From Okapia johnstoni (lineage: Eukaryota > Chordata > Mammalia > Artiodactyla > Giraffidae), in contig JAGTYA010000025.1 of the NCBI GenBank assembly GCA_024291935.2, positions 10,623,501 to 10,687,500 of the forward strand: 64,000 nt of DNA, read 5' to 3'. The notes under the pieces were generated by a model that saw nothing but the letters and a program-made list of their open reading frames with translations, made no database searches and was not told the origin of the DNA. The position numbers were made by a program, and so were the translations under genes. The first letter of the stretch is position 1; each line of letters starts with the position of its first letter. Positions 32,276 to 42,884 of this stretch are shown piece after piece.

Positions 32276-32618
32276 ACCTGGGGTCTGGGCTGGGAAATCC
32301 CCCTGAGTGCTTCCACTTTTCTGGCCAGGAGAATCACTGTTTTACAAATTATTCAACAATGAACGGTGACGGTGACTGCAACATGGTGATGGTCTCAAGG
32401 CATCTTAGATGAGCTCCTTTCACGGTTCAAACCCCACAACCAGCTCCCTCTCTCTGCTTCCATCACCATGGAACTGTGTTTAAAATCTGCTTCTCATATT
32501 ATCGGCGGAAGCAAGTTTACAGCTAAGGAAGCTTTAGCTTTGAGCCCCGCGGGTCTCTGGATCCCTTTTAAGAAGGGGTTGGAGGGACCAGACTGTGGTC
32601 CTGTGGGCTCATGCTTGT
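32276..32618. other. Unique sequence, no gene seen
   Basis: No repeat or exon is recognised between the mosaic SINE and the L1. Confidence 0.4.
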
Positions 32619-32619
32619 T

Positions 32620-33440
32620 ATTTTTTGCTTACTTTTTTATTGGGAAAATCAGCGTAATGTAAAATCTATCATTGGAACCATTTTAACATGTACAAATCAG
32701 TAGCTTTAAGAGCATTCACACAGTTGTGGAGCCCACCCCACCATCACCTCCAGAACCTTCCTGTCTTCCCAAACTGACCCCCTGTCCCCGTGAACTACTC
32801 ACTTCCCAGGCCCCAGCCCCCACCATTTGCTTTCTCTCTGTGAACATGACTCCTCCAGGGACATGAGTGGAATCACACGGTGCTTGTCCTTTGTGACTAG
32901 CTTTTTTCACTGAGCATCACATCCCCACGGTCCCCATGTAGCAGCAGGAGTCAGAATGTCCCACCTTTAAGGCTGAATGACACTCTGTTGTATGGATGGG
33001 CCAAGCTTTGTTAATCTATCATGCGTTGATGGTCATTTGGGTCACCTCCATGTTTTAGCTACCGTGAGTATTTGTGCATGGGTGTACGTATATCTTTCTG
33101 AGAACTTGCTTTCACCTCTTTTTGGTGTATACCCCACAGTGGGATTGCTGGATGTAGAGTGACCTTTCTCCCTTGCTGAGCAGCCCCCACCTCCTCACCA
33201 GCACTTTTGGTTTGCTTGTTTGTGGGTTTTGTGGGGGTTTTGATAGTAGTCATCGTAAGGTGGTGACATGGTATCTCACCGAGGCTTTGATATGCATCTG
33301 CCTCAGCTGAGCATCTTGTCTTATGGGTGCTGGTCATCTGTGTATCAGCTCAAGCCCTTGGCCAATTTTGAGTTGGATTATTTGGGCTTCTCTTGTTGAA
33401 CTTTAGTTCTTTATGTGTCCAGATATTGAGTACCATTAGA
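32620..33440 (-). repeat. L1 LINE 3' part, minus strand
   Basis: Reversed L1 phrases occur in order: ttttattgggaaaatcagcg, gactcctccagggacatgag, ggaatcacacggtgcttgtc, ggtgtataccccacagtggg, then gattgctggatgtagagtga and ttatgtgtccagatattgag. It has decayed frames only. Confidence 0.8.
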
Positions 33441-33812
33441 CCCCTCGTTCACCCCGAGGCCCCTCATCCCTTCCCTGAGGGCCCCTTCCCTTGGCACTGG
33501 CCGTGGAAACACTGCGGGGCTGGGGTAGGGTGCAGGCGGCGGGCGCTTGGAGCTCCCCCCGCACCAGGCGTTCTCCTGTCAGCTGGTGACTCATGGGAAA
33601 GTGGGCAGCAGGTCCGGGCAGGCGCGCAGACGTCCTGTGAGCGGGGCTGGTAGCAGACCCTTCCTTGGTGGGGAGGGAGGAATGGATGGTGTTGGAGGGG
33701 TCCCCGTGGCCTAGGAGCCCAGCAGGAGCCTGAGATGAGAGTGGCTCCCACCTGGGGCGGCGTGCAGCTATGCGACATGGGGCCAGGGCGGGTTTAATTA
33801 CAGCCACTCCGG
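33441..33812. other. Unique GC-rich sequence, no gene seen
   Basis: No repeat or exon is recognised before the first 18-bp array. Confidence 0.4.
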
Positions 33813-33866
33813 GCAGAGGGAACAGTGTGGGCAGAGGGAACAGCATGGGCAGAGGGAACAACAGGT
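33813..33866 (+). repeat. Short 18-bp minisatellite array (three units)
   Basis: Units start at 33813, 33831 and 33849 with gcagagggaaca, the same 18-bp unit as the large array at 34755. Variants end agtgtgg, agcatgg and acaggt. Confidence 0.9.
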
Positions 33867-34194
33867 GAGGTTGGGCAGATCAGACGCCAATTCATGCGGC
33901 CTCGTGGTGAGGTGCAGGATGAGGGTGGGGGGCTTCTCCTCCCGGGAGCTCCCCAAAGTCCTCCAGACCCCCCCCTCCCCCCATGCCTGCCATGCACTGG
34001 CCCGGGGCGTGCACCAGGCTGTGCAGCGAGTCAGGGAGACGAATGTGGACCCCCAGCCGGTGGCCCCCGCTCCTTTCTGCCAAGCCGCACAGGCAGCCCT
34101 GCCCACCAGCCACACCGTCTGCCGGGCGGACCGCCTCGCTACTACGGCCGGACTCACAGCTGAGAAGCTTCCGTGTCTGGAGCGGACACCCTTG
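33867..34194. other. Unique GC-rich sequence between minisatellites
   Basis: No gene, exon or named repeat is recognised. Open frames on both strands run on into the satellite sequence. Confidence 0.4.
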
Positions 34195-34375
34195 AAGTGT
34201 CCAAACCACCTCCGCTCAAGTGTCGCCTCCTCAGAGAAGCCCTCCCTGACCTCCCCACGCAGACTGTTCCTTTCACAGCTCTCAGGGCTGAGGCAGAGCC
34301 TCAATAGACCGATTGCATATCGGTCTATTTGTCTTATTGTCTGTCCTCTCCACTGAGTGATTACCAGCACCTGTA
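34195..34375 (+). repeat. L2 LINE 3' fragment
   Basis: gcctcctcagagaagccctc and cctgacctccccacgcagac are the L2 3' UTR phrase (cacctcctcagagaggcctt, ccctgaccacc). The piece holds an 11-bp hairpin at 34303-34329. Confidence 0.65.
34303..34329. other. Perfect 11-bp inverted repeat with 5-base loop
   Basis: aatagaccgat (34303-34313), loop tgcat, then atcggtctatt (34319-34329), its exact complement. No T run follows, so it does not look like an RNA polymerase III gene. Confidence 0.85.
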
Positions 34376-34382
34376 CAGCACT

Positions 34383-34612
34383 CAAGGATGTGTGCAGGGT
34401 GCTGTGTGCTGGGTACTATGTGAGACTACCATGGCTGGGTGATTTGCTGGGTACTGTGTGCCGAATGTTGTATGTGGGGTACTGTGTTCAGAGTACTGTG
34501 GCTGGGTACTGTGCAGGGTACTATGTTCAGAGTACCATGGCTGGGTGCTGTGCAGGGCACTGCATGCAGGGTACTGTATTCAGGGTACAACAGCTGGGTA
34601 CTATGTGCTGGG
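34383..34612 (+). repeat. Degenerate 13-bp / 39-bp minisatellite
   Basis: Variants of gggtactgtg recur. Two adjacent 39-bp units are clearest (34490-34528 and 34529-34567, each starting agagtac and holding three 13-bp subunits). Flanking units are more decayed. Confidence 0.75.
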
Positions 34613-34754
34613 GGCCCAGAAGGAAGTCACTCAGTCTGTGCTCCAGGGGCCCCGGGAGATTTCAGGAAGGACACAGAGGAGGGGACGACTCAGCTCTGCC
34701 CTAGAGGCTGAGTAAGGGTCCAGCTGGCAGGAGGATGGGAGGAAGGGCAGCCAG

Positions 34755-35132
34755 GCAGAGGGAACAGCATATGCAGAGGGAACAGCATGGGTGGAGGGAA
34801 CAGCATATGCAGAGGGAACAACGTGGGCAGAGGGAACAGCATATGCAGAGGGAACAACATGGGCAGAGGGAACAGCATATGCAGAGGGAACAACATGGGC
34901 AAAGGGAACAGTATATGCAGAGGGAACAGCATATGCAGAGGGAACAACATGGGCAGAGGGAACAGCATATGCAGAGGGAACAACATGGGCAAAGGGAACA
35001 GTATATGCAGAGGGAACAGCATATGCAGAGGGAACAACATGGGCAGAGGGAACAGCATATGCAGAGGGAACAACATGGGCAAAGGGAACAGTATATGCAG
35101 AGGGAACAGCATATGCAGAGGGAACAGCATGT
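34755..35132 (+). repeat. 18-bp minisatellite with 90-bp higher-order repeat
   Basis: Twenty-one exact 18-bp units, gcagagggaaca plus a variable six-base end, run without indels. Variant A ends gcatat, B ends acatgg, and C starts gcaaaggg and ends gtatat. The order A-B-A-B-C repeats three times with no mismatch (34827-34916, 34917-35006, 35007-35096). Since 18 is divisible by three and the unit has no stop on several frames, open frames of 156-269 codons arise on both strands. These are artefacts. Confidence 0.95.
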
Positions 35133-35254
35133 GTGGAGGCACGGCTGGTGCAGAGCACAGCAGGGAGGGGAGGAGCCGGGCAGGTGGAGGGGACGGCAAG
35201 GCTGTCCAGCATAAAGGCTGGGGACGTTGCAAAGACCAAAGTCACTCCGTGTAT

Positions 35255-35520
35255 TAGGTGGCTCGGGCTCCGTGACAGAGTCCCCCAGGCCGGCGGCTTC
35301 AGCAGCGGCAGCTCATTTCTCCCAGCTGTGGAGGCTGGGTGCCCGGGGGAGAGGCGCTGGCCTGTGCAGGGTCTGGTGGGCGCTCTCTCTGTGCACGCAG
35401 GTGGCCGCCTTCCTGCCTTATGGACCCGGGAGAGGGACAAGTCTAAACTCTGGCCTCTGCTTGTCTTCCTCTAGGGACACCAGTCCCCCGGGGGCTCCAC
35501 CCCCGACCCTATCTCACCTG
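35255..35520 (-). repeat. MLT1-like (MaLR) LTR remnant
   Basis: Reversed LTR phrases in order: attaggtggctcgggctccg, catttctcccagctgtggag, gcctgtgcagggtctggtgg, then agggacaccagtcccccggg and ccacccccgaccctatctca. This follows the reverse of MLT1-type LTRs. It is a solo, decayed LTR with no internal retroviral genes nearby. Confidence 0.65.
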
Positions 35521-36535
35521 ACCGCCTTCCGGAGGCCACCCACACCCGCACCCACCAACCAGGGCTTCGGCAGGGAATGCGGGGACACCAGCGTCGGTCC
35601 GTCACACTCGGCTCTCTCGAGCTGGAGGAGCGTCCCTGCGGGTGTCCGATGCCCACCACCTCCTTGGGAAGTCTGTGGGCGCAGGTTCGGGGCAGGGCCC
35701 GCCACAGAGGTGGGTGGGGTGGGGTGCCACAGGTTCTGCCACGGTGAGGAAGGCGGGAGGGTGGCAAGGCTGGGGGCTGCCAGTCAAAGGATCGGGAAGC
35801 CAGGCCCTCAGTCCAGTGCGGCTGCTGAGCCGCGTGTGTGCTGGGCCGGGCACTGCAGGGGCTGTGGAGCAAGGTCAGGACCCCCCGGCCCTGGCTGCAG
35901 GGAAGGGGGCCTCCAGCCCAGCTGGGCAGGTGGGACTGGGGTCCCCTTTGGTCTGTTACTGCTTCCTGGTCTCCCCTCTTCGAGTCCCTCCAGCCTTCTC
36001 GCGTCTCTTCTTACGGGGTGGCAGCCGGGCACAGTCACCCCCCAGACCCGCCATCACCCTTGTTTCCGGCTGGGCCCGGCTAAGCCCTCTAAGACAGGTT
36101 TATGGGCATCGCCCCTCTCCTTGGCACCCCGCCCCACCTCGAGGAAATCTCCAGACCTTGGTCATGCATTGCAGGGACCTGGCAAGCTGTGAGGCTGGGG
36201 CAGCTGCCTCCCTCTGCTCGGGGTTCGGGGGCTCAGTGGCCCAGAAGGTCCCTGAGACGACAGGGAATCAGGCAGCATTTTTGCGTTCAGGAGACAGAAA
36301 CCAGCTCTGCCTGAAATCTAGCCAGGGAGAATCAGAGATGGGTCAGGGCAGAGGGATGCCCACACGGGCGGGGCTGGGCTGGGCCAGACGCAGGCCCGCG
36401 GGAGCGAGAGCCAGGCAGCCTGGTGGGGCCGCGGAGCGGAACCCCGGGGACACACTTGTCGGGACACCCTTTTGGAATCACCCAACTGCTGTTGTATGGT
36501 TGTGGTTTTTCCTTAATTCATTTTATTTTTTTGGT
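35521..36535. other. Unique GC-rich sequence, no gene seen
   Basis: Open frames of more than 300 codons run across it on the plus strand, but they read through LTR remnants and unrelated DNA and show no domain. A CpG-richer patch lies at about 36365-36460. Confidence 0.4.
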
Positions 36536-36539
36536 TGTT

Positions 36540-36672
36540 TTCTTTTTCAAAAATTTTTAATTGGAGGCTAATTGCAATATTGTGGTGGTTTTTGCCATAC
36601 ATTGACATGAATCAGCCATGGGTGAACATGTGTTCCCCATCCTGGACCCCCTCCCACCTCCCTCCCCATCCT
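36540..36672 (-). repeat. Ruminant L1 3' tip, minus strand
   Basis: ttttaattggaggctaattg, then catgaatcagccatgggtga and ctggaccccctcccacctcc are the reversed extreme 3' end of a young ruminant L1. Only about 130 bases are present. Confidence 0.8.
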
Positions 36673-37322
36673 TAATTTATTGTAATTGAAGTACAGTAGA
36701 TTTACAAAGTGGTGTTAATTTCTGCTGTACAGCACAAGAATTGTTATACATAGATGACATTCTTCTTCGTATGCTTTCTCCTCATGGTTTATCGCAGGAT
36801 GTTGAGTATAGTTCCCTGGGCTGTACAGTCGGACCTTGTTGTTTATCCATCTGCTAATACCAGACTCCAGTCCTCCTCTTCCCCACCCCACCCCCACAGC
36901 AACCACCAGTCTCTTCTCTCTGTGAGTCTGTTTTGTAGTTAAGTTCATGTGTGCCGTATTTTAGATTCCTCATATAAGTGATATCACCTATTTGTCTTTC
37001 TCTGTCTGACTCAGTATAATCTCCAGGTCCATCCGCGTTGCTACAAATGGCATTAGGTCCTTCTTTTTTATGACTGAGTAATATTCCATTGTGTATGCGT
37101 ATCACATCTTCTTTATCCGTTCCTCTGCTGATGGAAATTCAGGTTGTTTCCATGTCTCAGTTATTGTGAATAATGCTGCTATGAACACAGCATGAATCTT
37201 TTTGAATTATAGTTTTGTCTGGATATATGCCCAGAAGTGGGATTGCTGGGTCATATAGTAGTTATATTTTTAGTGTCTTGAGGAACCTGCTTTCCATAGT
37301 GGATGTACCAAGTTACGATTCT
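36673..37322 (-). repeat. Second L1 3' end, minus strand
   Basis: A different, older L1 3' end abuts the previous one: aatttattgtaattgaagta, actgagtaatattccattgt, aataatgctgctatgaacac, and agaagtgggattgctgggtc. It is truncated with no intact frame. Confidence 0.85.
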
Positions 37323-37394
37323 ATGGGGTATATTTTAGATTACAAAATATTCCAAACCTAGGAAAAAGAAAAATAACAATCTATACTGTATATG

Positions 37395-37520
37395 ACACTT
37401 CCTGTGTGCCTGGAACCATCCTAAAGCATTTAATATGGACAAAAATTCCTCAAATGCTCTTAACGACCCCCTGAGGCAGGTGCAATGTTTTCAGCTAAAG
37501 AAACTCAGGTGCCGAGCGGC
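37395..37520 (-). repeat. MIR SINE fragment
   Basis: Reversed MIR order: cctgtgtgcctggaaccatc, taaagcatttaatatg, cgaccccctgaggcaggtgc, then aaagaaactcaggtgcc. Confidence 0.65.
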
Positions 37521-38499
37521 TGCCCAGCGGCCTGGGCGGGGTGGGTGGACAGCCCCGTGCGTCCCCACAGCCACCCTCCAGAAGTGCTGGCGTTTATTTG
37601 TATTTTGCCTCAAGAGGAGGGAGGGGAGGACGGAGAGGAAGCTGCCCTGCACGCCCCACCGGGGGTGGTGGGCCCCTGCGTAAGTCGGCACGGAGCCCAG
37701 GGCACTGAGGACCCTGGTGGCCCTGTGTGAGCCCTCCCCGACCGCCCGCGCTCTGGACATGCCCGCCCGGGGTTGCTGTCTGGAGGTCTGCATCGGAGGT
37801 CAGGACCCCAGAAGGATGTGCTGTCTCTGGGACCCCTGAGCTTGGAGGAGGCCACGGCCTCCCCACCCACACCCGCCATCCCTTCCAAGCACTTCCCAAC
37901 TGGGGAGCCATCCCCTGCAGGTCCCTCCCTGCCACCCCCGCAGAGGGGCTGTGAGATCTGCAGGCTGGTGCTTCTTTTGTGAGATTCGTACAGATCCGAT
38001 CACAGGGTGCTTCTCTCCCTGCAGCCTGCCCTGCGTGAGTCCCTGTGGCGTTCTGAAGCTCTGTCCGTGCAGAGAAGACTTGACCAGCAAGGGAGCCAGG
38101 CAGGTCAGGTCTCCAGACTCAGGTGGGCGGGCTTGTCCCGTCCGAGCTAGGGAGGGGGCTTTCCACCAAGACTGGCTCACAATGGCATGGGGTGATGCCC
38201 TCATGCGAGATGGGAGCTGGGTTTGCGAGGCTGGAAAGTGGGCAGGACCATGCTCACTGCGGCCCGGAGGACTGTGTGGGCATTCGTGTCGAGTCTACCT
38301 AAGTATCCGTGGGCTTTGACCTGTAATCCTGCCTCTGGGCAGGCTCCTGAAGGAACGCCTCAAAGATAAAAACAAGGACTGCCCCACCACGGAGCTTATG
38401 ATGACAAAATACCTGCGGTAACATTGCTATCTGAAAATAAAGGTTTCGTTTCTTAGTTGACACTACAGCCACTCACATGAGTGTATAAGGGTCTTTAAT
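37521..38499. other. Unique GC-rich sequence, no gene seen
   Basis: No repeat or gene is recognised. Its end at 38430-38490 is AT-richer (tgaaaataaaggtttcgttt), including an AATAAA, without other transcript-end signs. Confidence 0.4.
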
Positions 38500-38655
38500 G
38501 GGCTGCCCTGGTGGTCCGGTGGTTAAGAATCTGCCTGGCAACTCTGGAGACTCATTCCGATTCCTGGTCTGGGAACTAAGATCCCACATACCCAGGGGTA
38601 ACTGAAAGCGCACGCTCTGCAACTGGACAATCTGTGGCTGGGGTCTGCGCCAGCT
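38500..38655 (+). repeat. CHR-type tRNA-derived SINE
   Basis: ggctgccctggtggtccggt, ggttaagaatctgcctggca, then gggaactaagatcccacata is the CHR head. The 3' boundary is fuzzy and no A tail is clear. Confidence 0.8.
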
Positions 38656-38884
38656 GGCAGTGAACCAGAACTCCACCACCATGTCCATGCCCAGCAGATC
38701 CTGGAGTATTGGTCCGTCAGCCCAGGGTTATGGGGTCGGCGGTGGGCAGCAGAGTCCTCAGGTAGGAGTAGAAATCCTGGCAAAACCAGGCTGAATGACC
38801 CAACCAAGTCAGAGCCACCATGACACCAGAAGACGTTGTACCGGCTGCCGGATGTGGGTTCCGGCTCAACTCTGAGCAAACCCC

Positions 38885-39090
38885 TGGTCCTAATCCTACT
38901 GGCGCCTCTCACCAGCTATGTGACCTTCGGCAAGTGACTTAAGCTCTCTGAGCCGATTTAGTTTCTTCGGACATAAAGGGGAGATAATGCTTACCTGAAT
39001 TGGTTGCTGGAAAGGATAAACGCGTGGGAAGCATCTAACTGTGCTGGCCACATAGTAGGCACTCAGTTAATAGTAGTGGCCGTGGCGATG
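38885..39090 (+). repeat. MIR SINE, nearly full length
   Basis: accagctatgtgaccttcgg, gcaagtgacttaagctctct, ttggttgctggaaaggataa, then ggccacatagtaggcactca is the complete MIR core and 3' order. Confidence 0.9.
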
Positions 39091-39979
39091 GCGGTCATGG
39101 GGGTGACGTCCACTGTCTTTACTTACCTGAATGGTTTCTAGAGGGTCTGGAGCTCAAGGTGAGAGGCGGTGGGAACTGGCCTTATTTTTCTCCAGTCACT
39201 GCTTTGATTGGCCCTGGCTTGACCTTTCAGCCCCTGGGTGACCACCTTTCAGTACCTGGGGGTGTGCAGAGGCCCCATGTCTCTGTCTGGGGGTCATCTG
39301 AGCCATCTTACCCCTTTTCCACATAGAAAAAGGCACCAGCAATGAGCCAGCCATGGGTCTGCTGGCTTTGGGGCATTTTACATGTTTGTTGTGACTTTGG
39401 GTTGGCTTCCATTAAGATTTAAGCATTTCCATAAAACCACCCAAGTCTTTGACTCTTTTCATAATTCCGGCTAACTCTGCACCGTTGGGTGGTTTCATGG
39501 GCCACGGAGCTGGCGTGGCCTTCTCACACAGGTTTGAAATGCTGTGGGAGGTGGTGTGTCCTTGGGGTTTTCAGGTTGTGACCTCCAAGATGTCTGCCGT
39601 CTGGAGACGGGTGACCACCACGATGCTGTTCAGTCACTGGTTTCATAAGCACAGCATGCACGTGCTCAGAGCTCTGCCTCGTGCGGACCCACAGGGATCA
39701 CATGGGCGGCAGGGGGCGCCTGGAAGACCCCTGCAGCCCTGCCGTGCATGTCAGAGGGGTGGCTGAAGGGTTTGCCCCTCCAGGCGGACCCAGTGTTGTG
39801 CAGGCCAGCATGTAGTGGAGGCCAAAGGTGAACGGGAGGGACTGTGATGACACCTGTGCCTGGGGTCCCTGAGAGCAACTGAGTCCAGAGCCAGGGCTGA
39901 GAGGGGCGGGAGGGAGAGGACGAGGGAGACCCAGGGCTGAGCTCTGACCCCCGCTGGGCCGTTTCTGCCTGGATGCTGC
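39091..39979. other. Unique sequence, no gene seen
   Basis: No gene or named repeat is recognised. A CTCF-like motif at 39703-39721 is listed separately. Confidence 0.4.
39703..39721 (+). promoter_or_regulatory. Candidate CTCF site
   Basis: tgggcggcagggggcgcct matches the CTCF core (CCAnYAGGGGGCGC) over the AGGGGGCGC half. This is motif evidence only. Confidence 0.45.
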
Positions 39980-39988
39980 GTCAGCTGT

Positions 39989-40216
39989 GCGTGCGTGCTA
40001 AGACACCTCAATCGTGTCCGACTCTGTGTGACCCCATGGACTGTAGCCCGCCAGCCAGGCTCCTCTGTCCATGGGATTCTCCAGGCTAGAACACCGGAGT
40101 GGGTTGCCATTTCCTCCTCCAGGGAATCTTCCCGACCCAGAGATCGTACCCGCGTCTCTTATGTCTCCTGCATTGGCAAGCGGGTTCTTTACCACCGGCG
40201 CCACCTGGGAAGCCAA
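39989..40216 (-). repeat. Bov-tA-type SINE with target-site duplication
   Basis: A reversed copy runs from gcgtgcgtgctaagacacct through gaccccatggactgtagccc to the reversed head gcgccacctgggaagcc. The 9-bp gtcagctgt flanks it at 39980-39988 and 40217-40225. Confidence 0.92.
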
Positions 40217-40225
40217 GTCAGCTGT

Positions 40226-40689
40226 AATCCACTTACTTTGTACAAGGTTTTAAGACTTCACATAAGAACAAAATCATGGCTCTGAACCCAGCCTGTAGAC
40301 TGCAGAGAGCCCGGATCTGAGGGTGAGGGAGGTTCGGGGTGGACTCAGAGGAACTCAAGTGACGGCCCCTGGTGTGCATTCACCAGAGGGCCTGCCCTCG
40401 GGGCCCCCAGAGGCCTCGCCCCTTCCCTCCCCTTCATCCGCAGCCTGCTGTGTTCCAGGTTTGCCCCCACAGACTGGCCACGTGTGCTGTGTTTCAAAGA
40501 AAGCAGAGAGCACAGAAGTCACTTGTTGATTCACTCGACAAACACTTCTACATGAAGAGCGTGTGTCATGAAGTTACACGGGGCACGGGACACAGTGTTG
40601 GCCCTTCAGGTGGGGGCGGGGAGCGGAGAGTGGAGGGACAGGTGGGTGCAGTCAGCCGGCCTGTGACTGATGGCCACAGTCAGGTGGCA
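40226..40689. other. Unique sequence, no gene seen
   Basis: Nothing recognisable apart from scattered short open frames. Confidence 0.4.
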
Positions 40690-40860
40690 AACCCTGTCCT
40701 GCTTTACCACGCACCAGCTGTGTGACCTTAGGCAGGTCATGCTGCCTCTCTGCCGCCGTCTTCCCACCTAGAAAATGGAGATACTAGCAGTGCCCTCGGG
40801 TATCGCCGTGAGGATTAAAGATGCGGTGGGACCCTTAGGACAATGCCCGGCCCCAGAGGA
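40690..40860 (+). repeat. MIR SINE
   Basis: accagctgtgtgaccttagg, gcaggtcatgctgcctctct, aaaatggagatactagcagt, then cgtgaggattaaagatgcgg is the plus-strand MIR. Confidence 0.88.
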
Positions 40861-42884
40861 GAGCTCTTACTGTGCGTGTAGCAAGCATTTACCGAGCACC
40901 TACTGTGTGAGAGGCGCTGCGGACGCAGCATTGATGGAGACAGGCAGCAGCCCCTGCCCCCGTGGGGTGGGAGGCCCCGCAGGTGCGGGGGGCAGACCCT
41001 CCTGGGGCCACCCCCACTTTCCTTGCCCAGAGGCCGCAGCTGCTGGCCCCCAGGGGACCTCCACCAGCCAGACCACTGTTCTGCAGAGTCTGGAGGGCTT
41101 TTGCAGGATGCCAGCCCTGCAAGGCACCCTGGCCACCACCCAGACCTCTCTGGTCCTTGGCTCTGTCTGTGTTGCGGGACCTGGCCCTCCCCAAGGTTGA
41201 CATTCAGGCCTGCAGCGGGCAGGGAACGGTGACCTGGCAGCTTTAAACACACCTGCAGCTCCCCTGAGGCTCCAGCCTCGTGGTCCGCTGCTCACAGACT
41301 TGGCCTGGGGCGGGTGATCTATGGGCGTCTCGGGTGTGTGGGAGGAGGTTAATTAAAACAATGTCTGGGAGATGAATTTCTGGAAACACAAATTGGAAAC
41401 CAGTGGAAGCTATTGATCCACTTAATGGGAAGCTGATGGTATCAGAGTGAGCAGACAGCTCTGGCTCAGGGCAATCGATCCCGCGCCTTCCGCAAGCCGA
41501 TCTGCTGGGGTGCGGGGTGGGGGGACACGGCGGGCTGGGAGGGGCTCCGCACCCCCTGCCCCCCACAGGGCCCGGCGCTGACTCTGGGTCCCAGCAGGGG
41601 AGGAAGAGGAGCTTCCGCTGGGGTTGCAGCCACCTCAGACGTTGCCCCCAGGCAGCCCCCTGGCCTCTTTATGCCTCATATTCCTCAGCTGGGACTCCTG
41701 AGCCCCGGCGATGGCCGTGGGGTCACATGTGATGGCAGTTGGGCAGAGGCAGGCCGTGTCCTCAGCTCTGCGGCTCCAGACATGAACAGCCCGCCCCAAA
41801 CCCAGGCCCTCCTGGGGCTCACGTCTAGTGGTGGGACAGACGGCAGAGCCTGGTTAGTCCATTGTGTGATGACAGACGGCGCCGCGGCCTGGAAGGGCGA
41901 GAACCCAGCGGCCACAGCAACCGGCAGATCACCCCCCAGGTTCCCACCACCACCCCCACCCCCCGGCTAGGCGTCTGCAGCGCGGGTCTGTGCCCCTCCT
42001 CTGTACAGAACCCCAGGGACACCCATCCTTTTGTGCCCATTTCTCAGATGCGTAACTGAGGCTCGGTGAGGGTGGCCGTGGCCCGGTCCCTCACCCCTGC
42101 TCGGGCAGCGAGACATGGGTGCCTCGCGCTGGGGTCCCCTGGGGTCCGAGCAGGGCTGCATGGGCCCCAGGCAGGCTCGCCCGCCTCTGGGGGCTCAGGC
42201 TGGGATCTGCTGGAGCAGGTCCTGCCCGCCCTGGGCCTAGGCACCTTGAGGCCTGGGTAGGGCTTGTGAAGCACCAGCTGGTGATGGGCTCCGTGCCCAC
42301 GCACCCCTGCCCTCCCCAGGACTCAGCCTGGAAGCACTTCCTCGTAAAGGGCTCTCCCGGGGTCTGGGTGGGCAAGATGGCCTGTTAGTCCGTCATTGAC
42401 TCCTGGACTTTATAAGGGTTCGTCTCTGAAACAGTGAAATTGGAAGACGGCCTGCAAATTTTTATCTCCAGCCTAGAGCGCCGTCCCTCCAAGGCTTCCC
42501 TCCGCGGCCCCCAAACTTTGGGCTCCTACATCAGCACCTCCTCAGGCACAACCATTCCCCACCCACAATGGGACTCCCCCGTCCCCAGTCACCTTTCTGC
42601 CCTCTCAGCCCCCAGGGGAGCTCTGAGAAGCACAAACCACATCGTGTCAGGTGTTTGAAACCCACCTGCAGCTTCCCACTGCATTAGGTATAAAACCCAG
42701 ACCCAGCAGTGCACCTGCCCTGCACCCCACAAAGCCCTGTCCCCCAATGCCTTCCCCAGACAGTGTGCTCCCGGAGCACCCCCTCTCCCAATGCCCTCCC
42801 CCCATGTTCTGCCCCAAGCCCCACCCCGATGCCCCCCTGCCACTCCCCTCGTGGCTCTTTGAGCGTGTGGGGTGTCCTCTGGCT
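40861..42884. other. Mostly unique GC-rich sequence, no gene seen
   Basis: It contains an AT-rich islet at about 41335-41480 (gaggttaattaaaacaatgt, tgatccacttaatgggaagc) that looks like a non-coding conserved element, and a reversed MIR piece at about 42035-42095 (gcccatttctcagatgcgta). No gene is supported. Confidence 0.4.

Noticed and set aside
34631..35474. Repeat-peptide frames of 156-269 codons on both strands (AEGT-type and PSAYAV-type repeats)
   Set aside because: They are by-products of an 18-bp tandem repeat whose unit length is a multiple of three.
35227..36571. Plus-strand frames of 321 and 309 codons
   Set aside because: The first begins just before and reads through an MLT1-like LTR remnant, and both show no domain. 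They overlap each other in different frames.
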